Source: Igneacidithiobacillus sp041146875
Lineage (GTDB): Bacteria; Pseudomonadota; Gammaproteobacteria; Acidithiobacillales; Acidithiobacillaceae
DNA: 64,000 bases
Assembly: GCF_041146875.1 (NCBI RefSeq)
Contig: NZ_JBFRXP010000008.1
Coordinates: forward strand, 1-64,000
Direction: 5' to 3'
Shown: piece by piece, positions 42,496 through 50,711 of the stretch
Position numbering within the stretch: the stretch's first letter is position 1
How the letters are laid out: each line of letters starts with the position of its first letter
Translations under genes and position numbers: made by a program
The notes under the pieces: model-generated
The model's database searches: none
Told to the model about the DNA's origin: nothing
What the model saw: the letters and a program-made list of their open reading frames with translations, nothing else

Positions 42496-43752
42496 CTAAG
42501 ACCCTACATAATCTTGAATGCGTTGCAACGAGCGTTCCAAGGCGCCGCGTTGTCCGGCAAACCAGTCTGCGGCGCGTTGACCTAGCGCCAGCGCCGCTGG
42601 CGGGTCTTGCAGCAGATGTCGTAGGGCCGTCAAAAGCGCATCTTCATCGGTACAACGCTCGATGGCGCCGGCGCTGAGCATGTCATCGTTTAGGCTCTGA
42701 AAATTATCCATGTATGGCCCTACCAATATCGCTTTGCCCAAAGCCGCCGGCTCCAGCGGATTGTGCCCACCATGGGGCACAAAGCTCCCCCCCATGCTCA
42801 CCACATCGGCGGCGGCGCAAAAATCCACCACCTCCCCCAGGGTATCCACCAAAAATACTCCCATCTGCGGATCGGGTTCCTGCCCCTGGCTGCGCCGGGC
42901 CACGCGCAAGCCCGCAGTCTCCATCAGCTTGGCGATGGCCTCGCCGCGCTCGGGGTGGCGGGGGATGAGGACCAGCAGCAGGCTGGGCACTGCTTCGCGC
43001 AGGCGCGGCAAGATTGCGGCAGCCATTGCCTCTTCCCCCCCATGGGTGGAGGCAAAAACCCAGACTGGGCGGATGCCAAAGCACTCCCGCCACTGCCTCC
43101 CCCGCTCCCGTTGCGCCGGGCTGATCTCCAGATCGAGTTTGAGCTGACCCAGCATGGCTACGTGCTGCGCCCCCAGTAGGGCAAAGCGCTCGGCATCCGC
43201 CGGCGACTGCGCCGCCACCAGGTCCAGCCCCGCCAGGGCCGGGGCGAAAAGCCCGGCAAAGCGTTGGTAGCCGTGCAAAGACCGGGCCGAGAGCCGTGCA
43301 TTGAGGAGCAGGACGGGCACCCGCTGATGTCGGGCTGTAGCCAGCAGATTGGGCCAGAGCTCCGTCTCCATGAGCAGGCCCAGGCGCGGTTGCTGGCGGC
43401 GCCAGAAGCGCGCCACCGCGCCCGGCAGGTCGTAGGGCAGATAGAGCTGGGTGACGGTATCACCCAGACGCGCACGCAGCAGCGCCCGACCCGTGGGGGT
43501 GGTGCTGGTGACCAGGATGGGCAACTCGGGATGGCGTTGTTGCAGGGCATGGATCAGGGGCAGGGCGGCAATCCCCTCCCCCACACTCACGGCGTGAATC
43601 CACAAGGGCCGATCCTGGCGCCGGGGGACAAGGCCGAAACGCTGCCACCAAAATGCCCGATAGCTGGGCCGCCGCCAGGCCCGCCATAGGGTAAAGCCCA
43701 GCACCGCAGGCGTCAGCAGCCAGAGCAGGACGGCGTAGAGGCGGCGCAACAT
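42496..43752 (-). CDS. waaA: 3-deoxy-D-manno-octulosonic acid (Kdo) transferase
   Basis: WaaA attaches Kdo to lipid IVA at the inner membrane. The 418-residue GT-B enzyme has an N-terminal membrane anchor (LRRLYAVLLWLLTPAVLGFTLW), the acceptor loop RPLWIHAVSVGEGIAALPLI with the catalytic Glu, LLMETELWPNLL, GGSFVPHGGHNPLEPA and GPYMDNF, all signatures. ATG 43752 shares one base with the previous stop (TAATG). It is the distal gene of the LPS run. Confidence 0.95.
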   Translation of the reverse strand: MLRRLYAVLLWLLTPAVLGFTLWRAWRRPSYRAFWWQRFGLVPRRQDRPLWIHAVSVGEGIAALPLIHALQQRHPELPILVTSTTPTGRALLRARLGDTVTQLYLPYDLPGAVARFWRRQQPRLGLLMETELWPNLLATARHQRVPVLLLNARLSARSLHGYQRFAGLFAPALAGLDLVAAQSPADAERFALLGAQHVAMLGQLKLDLEISPAQRERGRQWRECFGIRPVWVFASTHGGEEAMAAAILPRLREAVPSLLLVLIPRHPERGEAIAKLMETAGLRVARRSQGQEPDPQMGVFLVDTLGEVVDFCAAADVVSMGGSFVPHGGHNPLEPAALGKAILVGPYMDNFQSLNDDMLSAGAIERCTDEDALLTALRHLLQDPPAALALGQRAADWFAGQRGALERSLQRIQDYVGS

Positions 43753-44429
43753 TACTCGCGGCGCAGCAGGCGGTCGGTGACCCAATCGAGCCGATACCAA
43801 GGCCGAAAGCTCGCCAGCAGGGCCTCGCGGTCATAGGCGGTGGCCACCCACTGGCGCAGGTCGAAGCCTGCCGCGTTTCCGCCCGCCGCCGCGACCTGGG
43901 CCAAAAACCAGTCGAGAATGCCGGTGTTGGCGTAGCGGATGTGCCCGTAAGGCCAGAGCCGCAACTGTTGCCGCGCCTGCTCCAAGGACCAGCCGCATTC
44001 CTGCCAGACATACAGGGCGGAGATCAGCCCCGCCCGATCCGCCCCCGACTTACAATGGATGAGCAGGGGCCGTTCCAGTTGCGGGAAGAGCTCCAGGGCC
44101 GCCAACAAGCGTTCACGCTCGGGCAGGTCGCGGGACCCAAAGCCTTGCAGGGGCAGATGGCGAATGCCCAGTTGATCGCAGATGTCCTGCTCCAAGCGGT
44201 AATGGGGCTCGTGGGGCGCCGGAGAACGAACGTTAAGCACGGTACGTAAGGGCACTTGGGCGTGCCAACGCCGCAGTTGCGCCGGAGAAGGCTGCGCCGA
44301 GCGGTAGACCCCCGGCGCAATCTGGTGAAAGTTGGCATAGAACAGCTCCCGAAAGACCCCGTGATCGGTCCAGAACTGATGGCGACGGAAACGCCGATAG
44401 TCGGCGGGACTGAGGGAGCTGATGCTCAT
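43752..44429 (-). CDS. Dual-specificity/tyrosine phosphatase-like protein
   Basis: The 225-residue protein has the phosphatase loop IHCKSGADRAG (Cys126, Arg132) and upstream APGVYRSAQPSPAQL, typical of bacterial DSP-like phosphatases; the aspartate general acid may be in GFGSRDLPERE. Between heptosyltransferase and waaA genes with short overlaps on both sides, it may dephosphorylate LPS-core or heptose phosphates. The substrate is inference. ATG 44429 overlaps the upstream stop (ATGA). Confidence 0.85.
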   Translation of the reverse strand: MSISSLSPADYRRFRRHQFWTDHGVFRELFYANFHQIAPGVYRSAQPSPAQLRRWHAQVPLRTVLNVRSPAPHEPHYRLEQDICDQLGIRHLPLQGFGSRDLPERERLLAALELFPQLERPLLIHCKSGADRAGLISALYVWQECGWSLEQARQQLRLWPYGHIRYANTGILDWFLAQVAAAGGNAAGFDLRQWVATAYDREALLASFRPWYRLDWVTDRLLRRE

Positions 44430-45484
44430 TGGGGTGCGATCTCCAGCAGGAGGGCCAAGGCCGACCATAGCGACTGGGGTAGCAAAGACTCTTGGCAGGG
44501 GATGGGCTCTCCCGCCGAACTGATCCGACGGCAGCGCACCGTCCCGCAGGGGGCACAAGGCTCCCCGCTGACCAGCGTGGGCCAGCGTCCCTCCTCTACC
44601 CCTTGCTCCGGCGCCGTCGGCCCATAAAGGGTCACCCCCCGCACCCCCAAGGCCGCAGCCAGATACGAAAGCCCCGTATCCATCCCCACAAAGGCCTGCG
44701 CCCGCACCATCACCATGGCCAACTCCTCCAACCCCGCCGCCGGCAAGGGCAGCACGTTATCCGATGTTTTGGCAATGGATTCTACCCGGCTCCGCTCCCG
44801 CGCGTCGACGGCGGGCAGCAGCAGGCGCAGGCCTGCCGCTGCCAATTGTCGGGCGAGCGCCTGCCAGTGCTGCACAGGCCACTCCTTGTTGGTCCACGCC
44901 TGGGAGGTGGCGTGAAAGCCGATCACAAAAGGCTGCGCCGTCAGCCCTGCCCAGGGTGCGGACAGGGGCATCCGACGCCAAGCCTCCGCCACCGCCGCCA
45001 GGCCATAATCCGGCTGCTCATTGGGGAGGCCATAGCCCAGGGCCTGGGCAAAAAGCTGACGATTGCGCAGGATGGCCGGCTGCCCCCAAGGCACCGCAAA
45101 GCGCCGCGTGTAGAGCCGGCTGGCCCCCGGCTCGCGCGCGCTCTGCCGGTCCAGCCCCCACACCGGAGCCCCCGCCAAACGGGCCAGCAATGCGCTCTTG
45201 TAGAGCCCCTGACTGTCCAGCACGCCCGCGTAGCCCGCCGTTCGCAGCTCCCGACGTAATTCCACCAAGGCCTTGGGAAGCCCTCGCCAACGCCCCTTGA
45301 ACTGACGCAAGGAAAACGGCAGCACCCGCGCCACCGCCGGATGCCAAGCGGCAATGGCGGCAAAGCCCGGCTCCAGCAACCAGTGCAGTTCCAGCTCCGG
45401 CCGCGCCCTATGCAGGTCCGTCAGGGCCGGCAAAGTATGCAGCACATCGCCCAGGGAGCTGAGGCGAACAAGCAGGAGTTTCAT
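44426..45484 (-). CDS. waaC: LPS heptosyltransferase I-like glycosyltransferase
   Basis: This family 9 glycosyltransferase of 352 residues begins KLLLVRLSSLGDVLHTLPAL and has GLYKSALLARLAGAPV, FHATSQAWTNKEWPVQHWQ and GMDTGLSYLAAALGVRGVTLYGPT. These match WaaC, which adds the first heptose to Kdo. The ATG at 45484 overlaps the acetyltransferase gene by four bases, so the toxin-antitoxin pair now feeds into the LPS transcript. Confidence 0.88.
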   Translation of the reverse strand: MKLLLVRLSSLGDVLHTLPALTDLHRARPELELHWLLEPGFAAIAAWHPAVARVLPFSLRQFKGRWRGLPKALVELRRELRTAGYAGVLDSQGLYKSALLARLAGAPVWGLDRQSAREPGASRLYTRRFAVPWGQPAILRNRQLFAQALGYGLPNEQPDYGLAAVAEAWRRMPLSAPWAGLTAQPFVIGFHATSQAWTNKEWPVQHWQALARQLAAAGLRLLLPAVDARERSRVESIAKTSDNVLPLPAAGLEELAMVMVRAQAFVGMDTGLSYLAAALGVRGVTLYGPTAPEQGVEEGRWPTLVSGEPCAPCGTVRCRRISSAGEPIPCQESLLPQSLWSALALLLEIAPQ

Positions 45485-46005
45485 TGCCGATCCGCGAATA
45501 GCTGCCGAATGGCCCGGAGAGGAATCCATAGGGTTAGGGGATGATCGGGGAGGGTGTCGAACTCATAACGACCATAAAAGCGCCGGGCAGTCTCGTGCTT
45601 TGCATCTACCAAAAGGGCGACGAAACCCAGCGCACCGGCGACCTGCAAGGACCGGTACAGGGCATCCATCAGGAGGGCCTCGCCCCAGCCCTCGCCCTGG
45701 CGGCCCAAGGCCACAGCCAAACGGGCGAGGCGGACTACCGGCAGGGGAAAGCGCGGAAAGCGGCGGGCAAAGGCAGCAGGAAAACAGGTCTTATCAATGG
45801 CTCCAGCACTCAGGGCGTAATAGCCGACGATTTGCGTTGGCGCCGCATCCTCCACCGCCACAAAGCTGCGCGCCAATCCACTTTTCTGGCTCTGCCCGCC
45901 ATAGCGTTGCAACCAGTCATCCAACGCCGCCTCGCCACAGCGAAAGTCCTGCCGATGGTGATGATCCTGCAAGGCTTCCACCCGCCATCCGGTGGCTGGA
46001 ATCAT
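45481..46005 (-). CDS. TacT-like GNAT acetyltransferase toxin
   Basis: The 174-residue GNAT protein has QIVGYYALSAGAI, VVRLARLAVALGRQGEGWGEALL (acetyl-CoA loop) and a C-terminal RRFYGRYEF with the tyrosine expected in catalysis. TacT-like toxins acetylate aminoacyl-tRNA and stop translation. It follows and overlaps a DUF1778 antitoxin gene, the standard TacA-TacT order. The pair is inserted between LPS genes, with four-base overlaps at both ends of the toxin gene. Confidence 0.9.
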   Translation of the reverse strand: MIPATGWRVEALQDHHHRQDFRCGEAALDDWLQRYGGQSQKSGLARSFVAVEDAAPTQIVGYYALSAGAIDKTCFPAAFARRFPRFPLPVVRLARLAVALGRQGEGWGEALLMDALYRSLQVAGALGFVALLVDAKHETARRFYGRYEFDTLPDHPLTLWIPLRAIRQLFADRQ

Positions 46006-46286
46006 GGAGCAGAGGCCCGCCCGCGATAGCGTTGGGCCGCGGCTGCCAAGCGCGGACGCTCCCGCTCCGCATCATCCAGACCTTGCACAAAGGCCTCCCA
46101 GTCCCGTGCCGACAGGGTCAGGTTCTCCGCCTCATCAATGATCTGATCCGCCCGTTCCACGGCGGCAGAGAGCAAAAACACGGACAAGGGCATTCCCAGA
46201 TGTGAGGCCGCCCGCCCCAGGCGCTGCTTGAGGGCCGCCGGTAGGCGTATGTCGATACGGTCGTTCTTGTCCAAAACCGATGGCAT
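46002..46286 (-). CDS. DUF1778-family (TacA-like) antitoxin
   Basis: The 94-residue antitoxin has an RHH DNA-binding part (RIDIRLPAALKQRLGRAASHLGMPLSVFLLSAAVERAD) and a C-terminal toxin-binding segment LTLSARDWEAFVQGLDD with the L-S-x-x-D-W-x-x-F pattern of DUF1778. ATG 46286 follows GGAGGG. Two direct repeats (46311-46328) upstream are probable operator half-sites for the pair. Confidence 0.9.
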   Translation of the reverse strand: MPSVLDKNDRIDIRLPAALKQRLGRAASHLGMPLSVFLLSAAVERADQIIDEAENLTLSARDWEAFVQGLDDAERERPRLAAAAQRYRGRASAP

Positions 46287-46310
46287 CTTGCATCCCTCCG
46301 CGCCCAAAAA

Positions 46311-46328
46311 GTACGGTCATTGTACGGT
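46311..46328. promoter_or_regulatory. Direct repeats GTACGGT, probable TacAT operator
   Basis: GTACGGT occurs at 46311-46317 and 46322-46328, start to start 11 bases apart, so both face the same side of the helix. They lie 25 bases upstream of the antitoxin ATG, where an RHH antitoxin would autorepress. Confidence 0.55.
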
Positions 46329-46356
46329 AACCAACCCGACGGCGTCGATAACGTCT

Positions 46357-47136
46357 TCAGTGCCCGTCGGACAGGCCCTGCCCCTGCTGCATCTCCCGGG
46401 CGATGGCGTATTTCATAAAGGCCCCCAGGGCGGTCGTCCAGGCAATGGCCGCGCCGTCCACGCCATCCAAAAAACCCAGGCGCAGCAAATAGGTGCGCAG
46501 AAATGCCGCCATAGCGTGGGACATGGGGGCGGAGGCCGCTACCGGCCTGCCCCGGGCGTAGACCTTTTGCGCGTTGAGTTGGGCGTATTGTTGCATTTTA
46601 CCGAGGAGCTGGGCGTAATCGGTGTAGGAATAATGATCCAGGGCCATGACCCCCAAGTCGCCCACGGGCCCCTCACAATGCCAGGACTCGTGCACCGTTT
46701 CTGTCAGGTCGTAGCGGCCCCGCCGCCGGTCAAAAAGGCGCAGTACCGTGTCCTGGGCCCAGTCGCCATGACGAATCCGCCGTCCATGAAAGGAACTGCA
46801 CCGGCGCAGACGGTAGGCAGCCTGGCTAGGTGCCATAAGGGTAGCTTGGATGGCCTCTCGCCCTTCGGGGCGCAGCACCTCATCACTATCGAGCATGAGC
46901 ACCCAGTCCTGCTGTGCTTGCTCCACGGCAAACTGTCGCTGCGCCGCAAAGCCCGCCCAAGGCCGATCGATTACCCGCGCCCCAAACCCTTCGGCGATCT
47001 CGCGCGTCGCATCCGAAGAGCCCCCATCCACCACCACAATTTCATCTGCCCAGCCCTGCACACTCGCAAGGGAACGCGGCAGGACGGCCGCCGCGTTCTG
47101 CGCCACATACACTACCGACAAGGGTAGTCGGTTCAC
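46357..47136 (-). CDS. LPS-core glycosyltransferase family 2 (WaaE/KdtX-like)
   Basis: The 259-residue enzyme has SVVYVAQNAAAVLPRSLASV, EIVVVDGGSSDATREIAEGFGA and LMLDSDEVLRPEGREAIQA (DxD-type motif). The later HGDWAQDTVLRLFDRR and HESWHCEG segments are typical of WaaE-like beta-1,4-glucosyltransferases that modify heptose. The start is GTG 47136, overlapping the waaL stop by four bases (GTGA); longer frames were rejected as they run through waaL. Confidence 0.87.
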   Translation of the reverse strand: MNRLPLSVVYVAQNAAAVLPRSLASVQGWADEIVVVDGGSSDATREIAEGFGARVIDRPWAGFAAQRQFAVEQAQQDWVLMLDSDEVLRPEGREAIQATLMAPSQAAYRLRRCSSFHGRRIRHGDWAQDTVLRLFDRRRGRYDLTETVHESWHCEGPVGDLGVMALDHYSYTDYAQLLGKMQQYAQLNAQKVYARGRPVAASAPMSHAMAAFLRTYLLRLGFLDGVDGAAIAWTTALGAFMKYAIAREMQQGQGLSDGH

Positions 47137-48332
47137 GGCATGGCCTTGGGTGACCAGCGCATCAACAAGGGCAGACCGGCCATCCAAGCAATATTCACTG
47201 CATCGGCATAGCCCCAGCTCAGGGAGTCGAACAGGCCGCCAATCAAAAAAATCGCCACATAGGTCAAGGCAAACCACCCCTGTGGCGTCCAGCGCGCCCG
47301 CCAAGATTCGCGCGTAATGGCCCACAGTACCCAGAGAAAGAGTAGCAAACCGATAATCCCCAGACTTGCCGCCTCACTGATATAACTGTTGGCAGCGGTA
47401 TTCATCACAAAATCTCCGGTTGCAGGAATCACATGCTGCGCCTGCAACTGCATCACGGCGGGATAGAAATTGCCGGTACCCACGCCAAACAAGGGATGCA
47501 TCCAGAACAAGACCAGCCCCCCCCACATGGCGACCAGACGAATCCCCCAGCTACTATGTACGTCGGCTTGCGCTGGAGAGAAATGCTGCAACTCCTGAAT
47601 ACCCACCAGAAAATGGGCGCGCAAATCCGGGATGGCAAACAACCCCACCGCCGCCAGCACACCCACTACGGGTACAGCCCAACGCCAACGCCCGGGATAG
47701 AGGATAAACAAAGCCACCGGCAGCAACAGCACCAAGAGGAGTTGCCCCGAGCGCCCTGGGGTCAGGGCCATTTGCAGGGCAAAAACGACAATCAACAGCC
47801 AATTGGCCCAACGCGGGAAATTCCATTGCTGCTTTTGGTCATATACCAACCACAATATCGCATGGGCAAGCACCAGCGATAAGAAGATATGGTCGCAAAA
47901 TCCAGTGTAGGGGATCCAGTCGGTATTTTGCCAAGGCAGAATTTTCCAAGTCATCAAAAATGCCAGCAATTCGTTAATAAAAATCCCGGCCAAGAACCAA
48001 CGAATCACCCACTTCACCCAACGCTCGCGCCAGGGCAAAGTCGCCCCCATAAAGGCAAAGATGGCGTCGAAAGTAGAGACCGTGACCTTTTGCCCGAAAA
48101 ACATATTGCTCGTCCACAGCAAGCCAATTGCCGTCCACGCCATCAACAAGAGCCAGGGCAGCCACCATCCGCGCTCGCCAATAGCGCGCCAGTCGCGCCA
48201 ATGACCACTGAGACCATAGGCTACAATCAATAACCCCATGGCAATGCCCGAGCCGGCGGTGCTCAAGGGAAAGAAAAAAAGCGGCAGGGCGTACAGGCTA
48301 AACATCCAGGGATCGGGAATACGCAGGCGCAT
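47133..48332 (-). CDS. waaL: O-antigen ligase / polymerase family membrane protein
   Basis: The 399-residue protein has 10 to 12 predicted helices and a large periplasmic loop (residues about 240-300) followed by HPLFGVGTGNFYPAV, the Wzy_C/O-antigen ligase signature. TPGRSGQLL in helix 7 is also typical. It probably joins O-antigen or a capping sugar to lipid A-core in the periplasm; a Wzy-like polymerase is the alternative. Four bases separate it from the GT9 gene upstream. Confidence 0.84.
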   Translation of the reverse strand: MRLRIPDPWMFSLYALPLFFFPLSTAGSGIAMGLLIVAYGLSGHWRDWRAIGERGWWLPWLLLMAWTAIGLLWTSNMFFGQKVTVSTFDAIFAFMGATLPWRERWVKWVIRWFLAGIFINELLAFLMTWKILPWQNTDWIPYTGFCDHIFLSLVLAHAILWLVYDQKQQWNFPRWANWLLIVVFALQMALTPGRSGQLLLVLLLPVALFILYPGRWRWAVPVVGVLAAVGLFAIPDLRAHFLVGIQELQHFSPAQADVHSSWGIRLVAMWGGLVLFWMHPLFGVGTGNFYPAVMQLQAQHVIPATGDFVMNTAANSYISEAASLGIIGLLLFLWVLWAITRESWRARWTPQGWFALTYVAIFLIGGLFDSLSWGYADAVNIAWMAGLPLLMRWSPKAMP

Positions 48333-48335
48333 GGT

Positions 48336-49421
48336 TTACTCGGGTAGGGGCAATAGGCAGTGAAGGGCGTCGCTAATCTGCTTTGCACTGGGGTCGACCA
48401 GTACCTTGAGACCTGCGGCCACATGATAGTGCTCGGGATTGGCCCAGCGAAAGAGGGCCATCGTCGCCTTTCCCAGACCCACAGCCATATGGTAAGGGCC
48501 TGAATCGCTGGAGAGAAAGACGTCACAACTGGCAATAATGCCGGTAAGCAGTACCAAAGAACCCGCCCCCGCCAAGTTGTGTAGGGGGACGGCATCCCCC
48601 CAACGCTGCCGATACCGACGTAAGAACTCGTCGTTGATCTCGGCTTCATTGGCCGCCCCCGTCAGCCACAGGGAAAATGACTGCGGAAAGGCGCTTGGGT
48701 TCAGGGCTTCCACCAACAAATCCAAATCGGGCCGCTTGGGTAGGGCATCGGGTGTGCCGCAGCCAATGTTAAGCCCAATGCGCCACTCCCCTGGCAACCG
48801 GGGATGGGCCGATTGCCAAGCGCGCCCTTCGGGGCCAACTTTCAGGACAATGCCCTGCCCGTCCCGCTCCAGCCCCAGCGCCGCCAGGGCCGCAAAGTCG
48901 CGATGGGTGTAGTCCATGGGATCAGGCAGGCCCCGCTCCTTGGCGTAACGGCCAAAACTCGGGCCCGCCATGTCGTAGAGCGCCCCGCGGCCCGGCACCT
49001 GGGCGACACCCACCGTCACCGCGCCGGGGCTATAGGCGCGCAGGATGCGCGTTGCTACGGTGCTTTCCAAGCCATGGGGCTCATGGTCGATGATCAGGTC
49101 CGGTCGGATCTTCTGGGCCAAACGCCGCAACTCCGGCAGCAGCGTCCGCCAACCCGTCGGCCCCACCCCCCGCATCCCCAGCCAGCGGCCCTCCCGCAAC
49201 GGCAAAAAATGGGCGCTGCGCAAGAGGTGGTGGCCGGCAATCAGGGATTCACTGGGGTAACCCGGCCAACGGGTCAGAAAGATCAAGTGCAGTTCCGCAT
49301 CCGGCCAACGCTTTTTGAGCGTCGCCCAGGCCGCAGAACTGCGCAGGATATCCCCCACCCCGGCGCTGTGCGCCTTGATCAGGACAATGCGCCGGGGCGG
49401 TCCAGACAATCGGCGACGCAT
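48336..49421 (-). CDS. Glycosyltransferase family 9 (heptosyltransferase-like)
   Basis: The GT-B enzyme of about 361 residues starts RIVLIKAHSAGVGDILRSSAAWATLKK, the GT9 N-terminal domain. It has LIIDHEPHG in mid protein, GLNIGCGTPDALPKRP and FLSSDSGPYHMAVGLGKATMALF in the donor-binding half. This fits an ADP-heptose or related transferase of the outer core, more divergent than the gene at 44426. ATG 49421 after GGGGAGAAG is preferred; ATG 49442 is possible. It is first in the minus-strand LPS run. Confidence 0.82.
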   Translation of the reverse strand: MRRRLSGPPRRIVLIKAHSAGVGDILRSSAAWATLKKRWPDAELHLIFLTRWPGYPSESLIAGHHLLRSAHFLPLREGRWLGMRGVGPTGWRTLLPELRRLAQKIRPDLIIDHEPHGLESTVATRILRAYSPGAVTVGVAQVPGRGALYDMAGPSFGRYAKERGLPDPMDYTHRDFAALAALGLERDGQGIVLKVGPEGRAWQSAHPRLPGEWRIGLNIGCGTPDALPKRPDLDLLVEALNPSAFPQSFSLWLTGAANEAEINDEFLRRYRQRWGDAVPLHNLAGAGSLVLLTGIIASCDVFLSSDSGPYHMAVGLGKATMALFRWANPEHYHVAAGLKVLVDPSAKQISDALHCLLPLPE

Positions 49422-49566
49422 CCGCACTTCTCCCCAAGTCATGGATCAAGGGCATCCATGATACGGAGCCCGCTGGTTGCTGTCATGCTCCGGAACCCTT
49501 TCAAAGCACTGCAGAATGCAAATACCCTTTGGCCACAGGCCCAAAGTCCCTGTATATTTCAGCTCT

Positions 49567-49588
49567 ATCAAGTCAGACTCATCAAGTC
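49567..49588. repeat. Direct repeats ATCAAGTC before the Phd gene
   Basis: ATCAAGTC occurs at 49567-49574 and 49581-49588, 14 bases apart start to start, just upstream of the phd ribosome-binding site. They may be antitoxin operator half-sites. Confidence 0.4.
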
Positions 49589-49603
49589 GTTGAGGAAACG
49601 ATC

Positions 49604-49930
49604 ATGCACAGTTGGCAAATGCAAACCGCCAAGGCGCGGTTCTCGGAACTGGTCAAGCACGCGGCACGGGAGGGCCCCCAGGACATCACCCTGCACGGTC
49701 GTTCTGTCGCGGTAGTGGTATCGCGGGAACTGTTTGATCGCCTGTCTGGTAACGAACAGTCTCTGGTGGACTTCATGCGCAACTCACCGCTGGCCGGACA
49801 CGACGACATCAACTTCGAACGTGACTACAGCCTGCTGAACATCGACGAGAAAATCGCGTATCATTGGGGCCGCACCAGGTTGGCGGCTACACTGTCCAAT
49901 CCTCCACAGTCAAATCCGGTACCCGGCTAA
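49604..49930 (+). CDS. Phd/YefM-family antitoxin with unusual C-terminal extension
   Basis: Residues 1-80 are a normal Phd antitoxin: QMQTAKARFSELVKHAAREGPQDITLHG, VAVVVSRELFDRL, then SLVDFMRNSPLAG. Family members usually end around residue 80-85, but this frame continues to 108 residues (IDEKIAYHWGRTRLAATL). No toxin gene follows on this strand. Instead the last 44 bases overlap the 3' end of a convergent vapC. The extension looks like read-through into foreign sequence after loss of the partner toxin. Confidence 0.8.
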   Translation: MHSWQMQTAKARFSELVKHAAREGPQDITLHGRSVAVVVSRELFDRLSGNEQSLVDFMRNSPLAGHDDINFERDYSLLNIDEKIAYHWGRTRLAATLSNPPQSNPVPG

Positions 49931-50297
49931 AGACCTTGTCTCGCGTTACCAGAGTTGCCTGGTGCGCCATCAGGTGCTTTGCGTGTGCAGCGATCATCAT
50001 ATCCATCGGTGCCAGAGTGACGCCGATTCGTTCGCACACCGTCCGCAATTCGCTGTAGGTTTCCGCCGTACCAGACTCCCAAGGCAATATCGACACGCGC
50101 GACAAAAACTCCCGAACCCGCAGGGTCAAGCCTTGAGGATGCCCGCGCCGGGCAACCCCATATAGCAGTTCAGCCTGTGTAATCACCGACACTGCCAGCC
50201 AATCTATTGGTACCGCGACCAATCGCTCTCTTGCTTGAGGAATATCCCCTTTGATGATGTGGCTGGCGATGTTCGTGTCCAGCAGATAAAGCATCAT
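49887..50297 (-). CDS. vapC: VapC-type PIN-domain toxin
   Basis: The 136-residue PIN toxin begins MMLYLLDTNIASHIIKGD and has VITQAELLYGVARRG, APMDMMIAAHAKH and LVTRDKVFSRV, the four acidic positions of VapC-type RNases. ATG 50297 overlaps the vapB stop (ATGA). Its 3' end overlaps the phd reading frame by 44 bases. The sequence differs from the vapC at 37113 and pairs with a different antitoxin class. Confidence 0.9.
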   Translation of the reverse strand: MMLYLLDTNIASHIIKGDIPQARERLVAVPIDWLAVSVITQAELLYGVARRGHPQGLTLRVREFLSRVSILPWESGTAETYSELRTVCERIGVTLAPMDMMIAAHAKHLMAHQATLVTRDKVFSRVPDLTVEDWTV

Positions 50298-50545
50298 AAG
50301 TCTCCAAAGGGGTCACGGGCCTGCGCCCCCTGACAACGATCGGCCTCACTCATAAAGTCTTCTGGCACGTCCGTTGTGGCGTCTAACGCAAAGAAAGCGT
50401 CCCAAGATCCGGGGCGACGCGACAGAATCACGTCTCCCGTTACCGCGTCTCGGCGAATGTAGACTTCCTTGGCATCAAACCGATACTCCAAAGGCAATCG
50501 CACTGCCTGACTGCGCCCAGTCATGAAAATTTTGGCTGTTTGCAT
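50294..50545 (-). CDS. vapB: VapB-type antitoxin (AbrB/SpoVT fold)
   Basis: The 83-residue antitoxin has the swapped-hairpin DNA-binding fold TAKIFMTGRSQAVRLPLEYRF, then VYIRRDAVTGDVILSRRP and a C-terminal toxin-binding tail WDAFFALDATTDVPEDFM. GGAGG precedes the ATG. It is paired with the vapC downstream by a four-base overlap, a standard complete module. Confidence 0.9.
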   Translation of the reverse strand: MQTAKIFMTGRSQAVRLPLEYRFDAKEVYIRRDAVTGDVILSRRPGSWDAFFALDATTDVPEDFMSEADRCQGAQARDPFGDL

Positions 50546-50711
50546 ACATCCTCCAAGTCAGATGGATGGCTGATATATATCCAAAAGCATACCACCGCCC
50601 TCAGTGACTGCCAACGCGCGGGTCGAGGACTGTTAGCCCCAAGCACTGGAAAAGTCCCCCACTGGCTCCAAACTGTTAGGATAACGAACCGCGTATAGTC
50701 AGGAGGACACC

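Noticed and set aside
45354..46205. A 283-codon plus-strand frame opposite the acetyltransferase and waaC
   Set aside because: No domain; the minus-strand genes form a recognised toxin-antitoxin pair.
48804..49715. A 303-codon plus-strand frame opposite the GT9 gene
   Set aside because: Proline/arginine-rich low-complexity translation typical of a shadow; the minus-strand GT9 protein is coherent.
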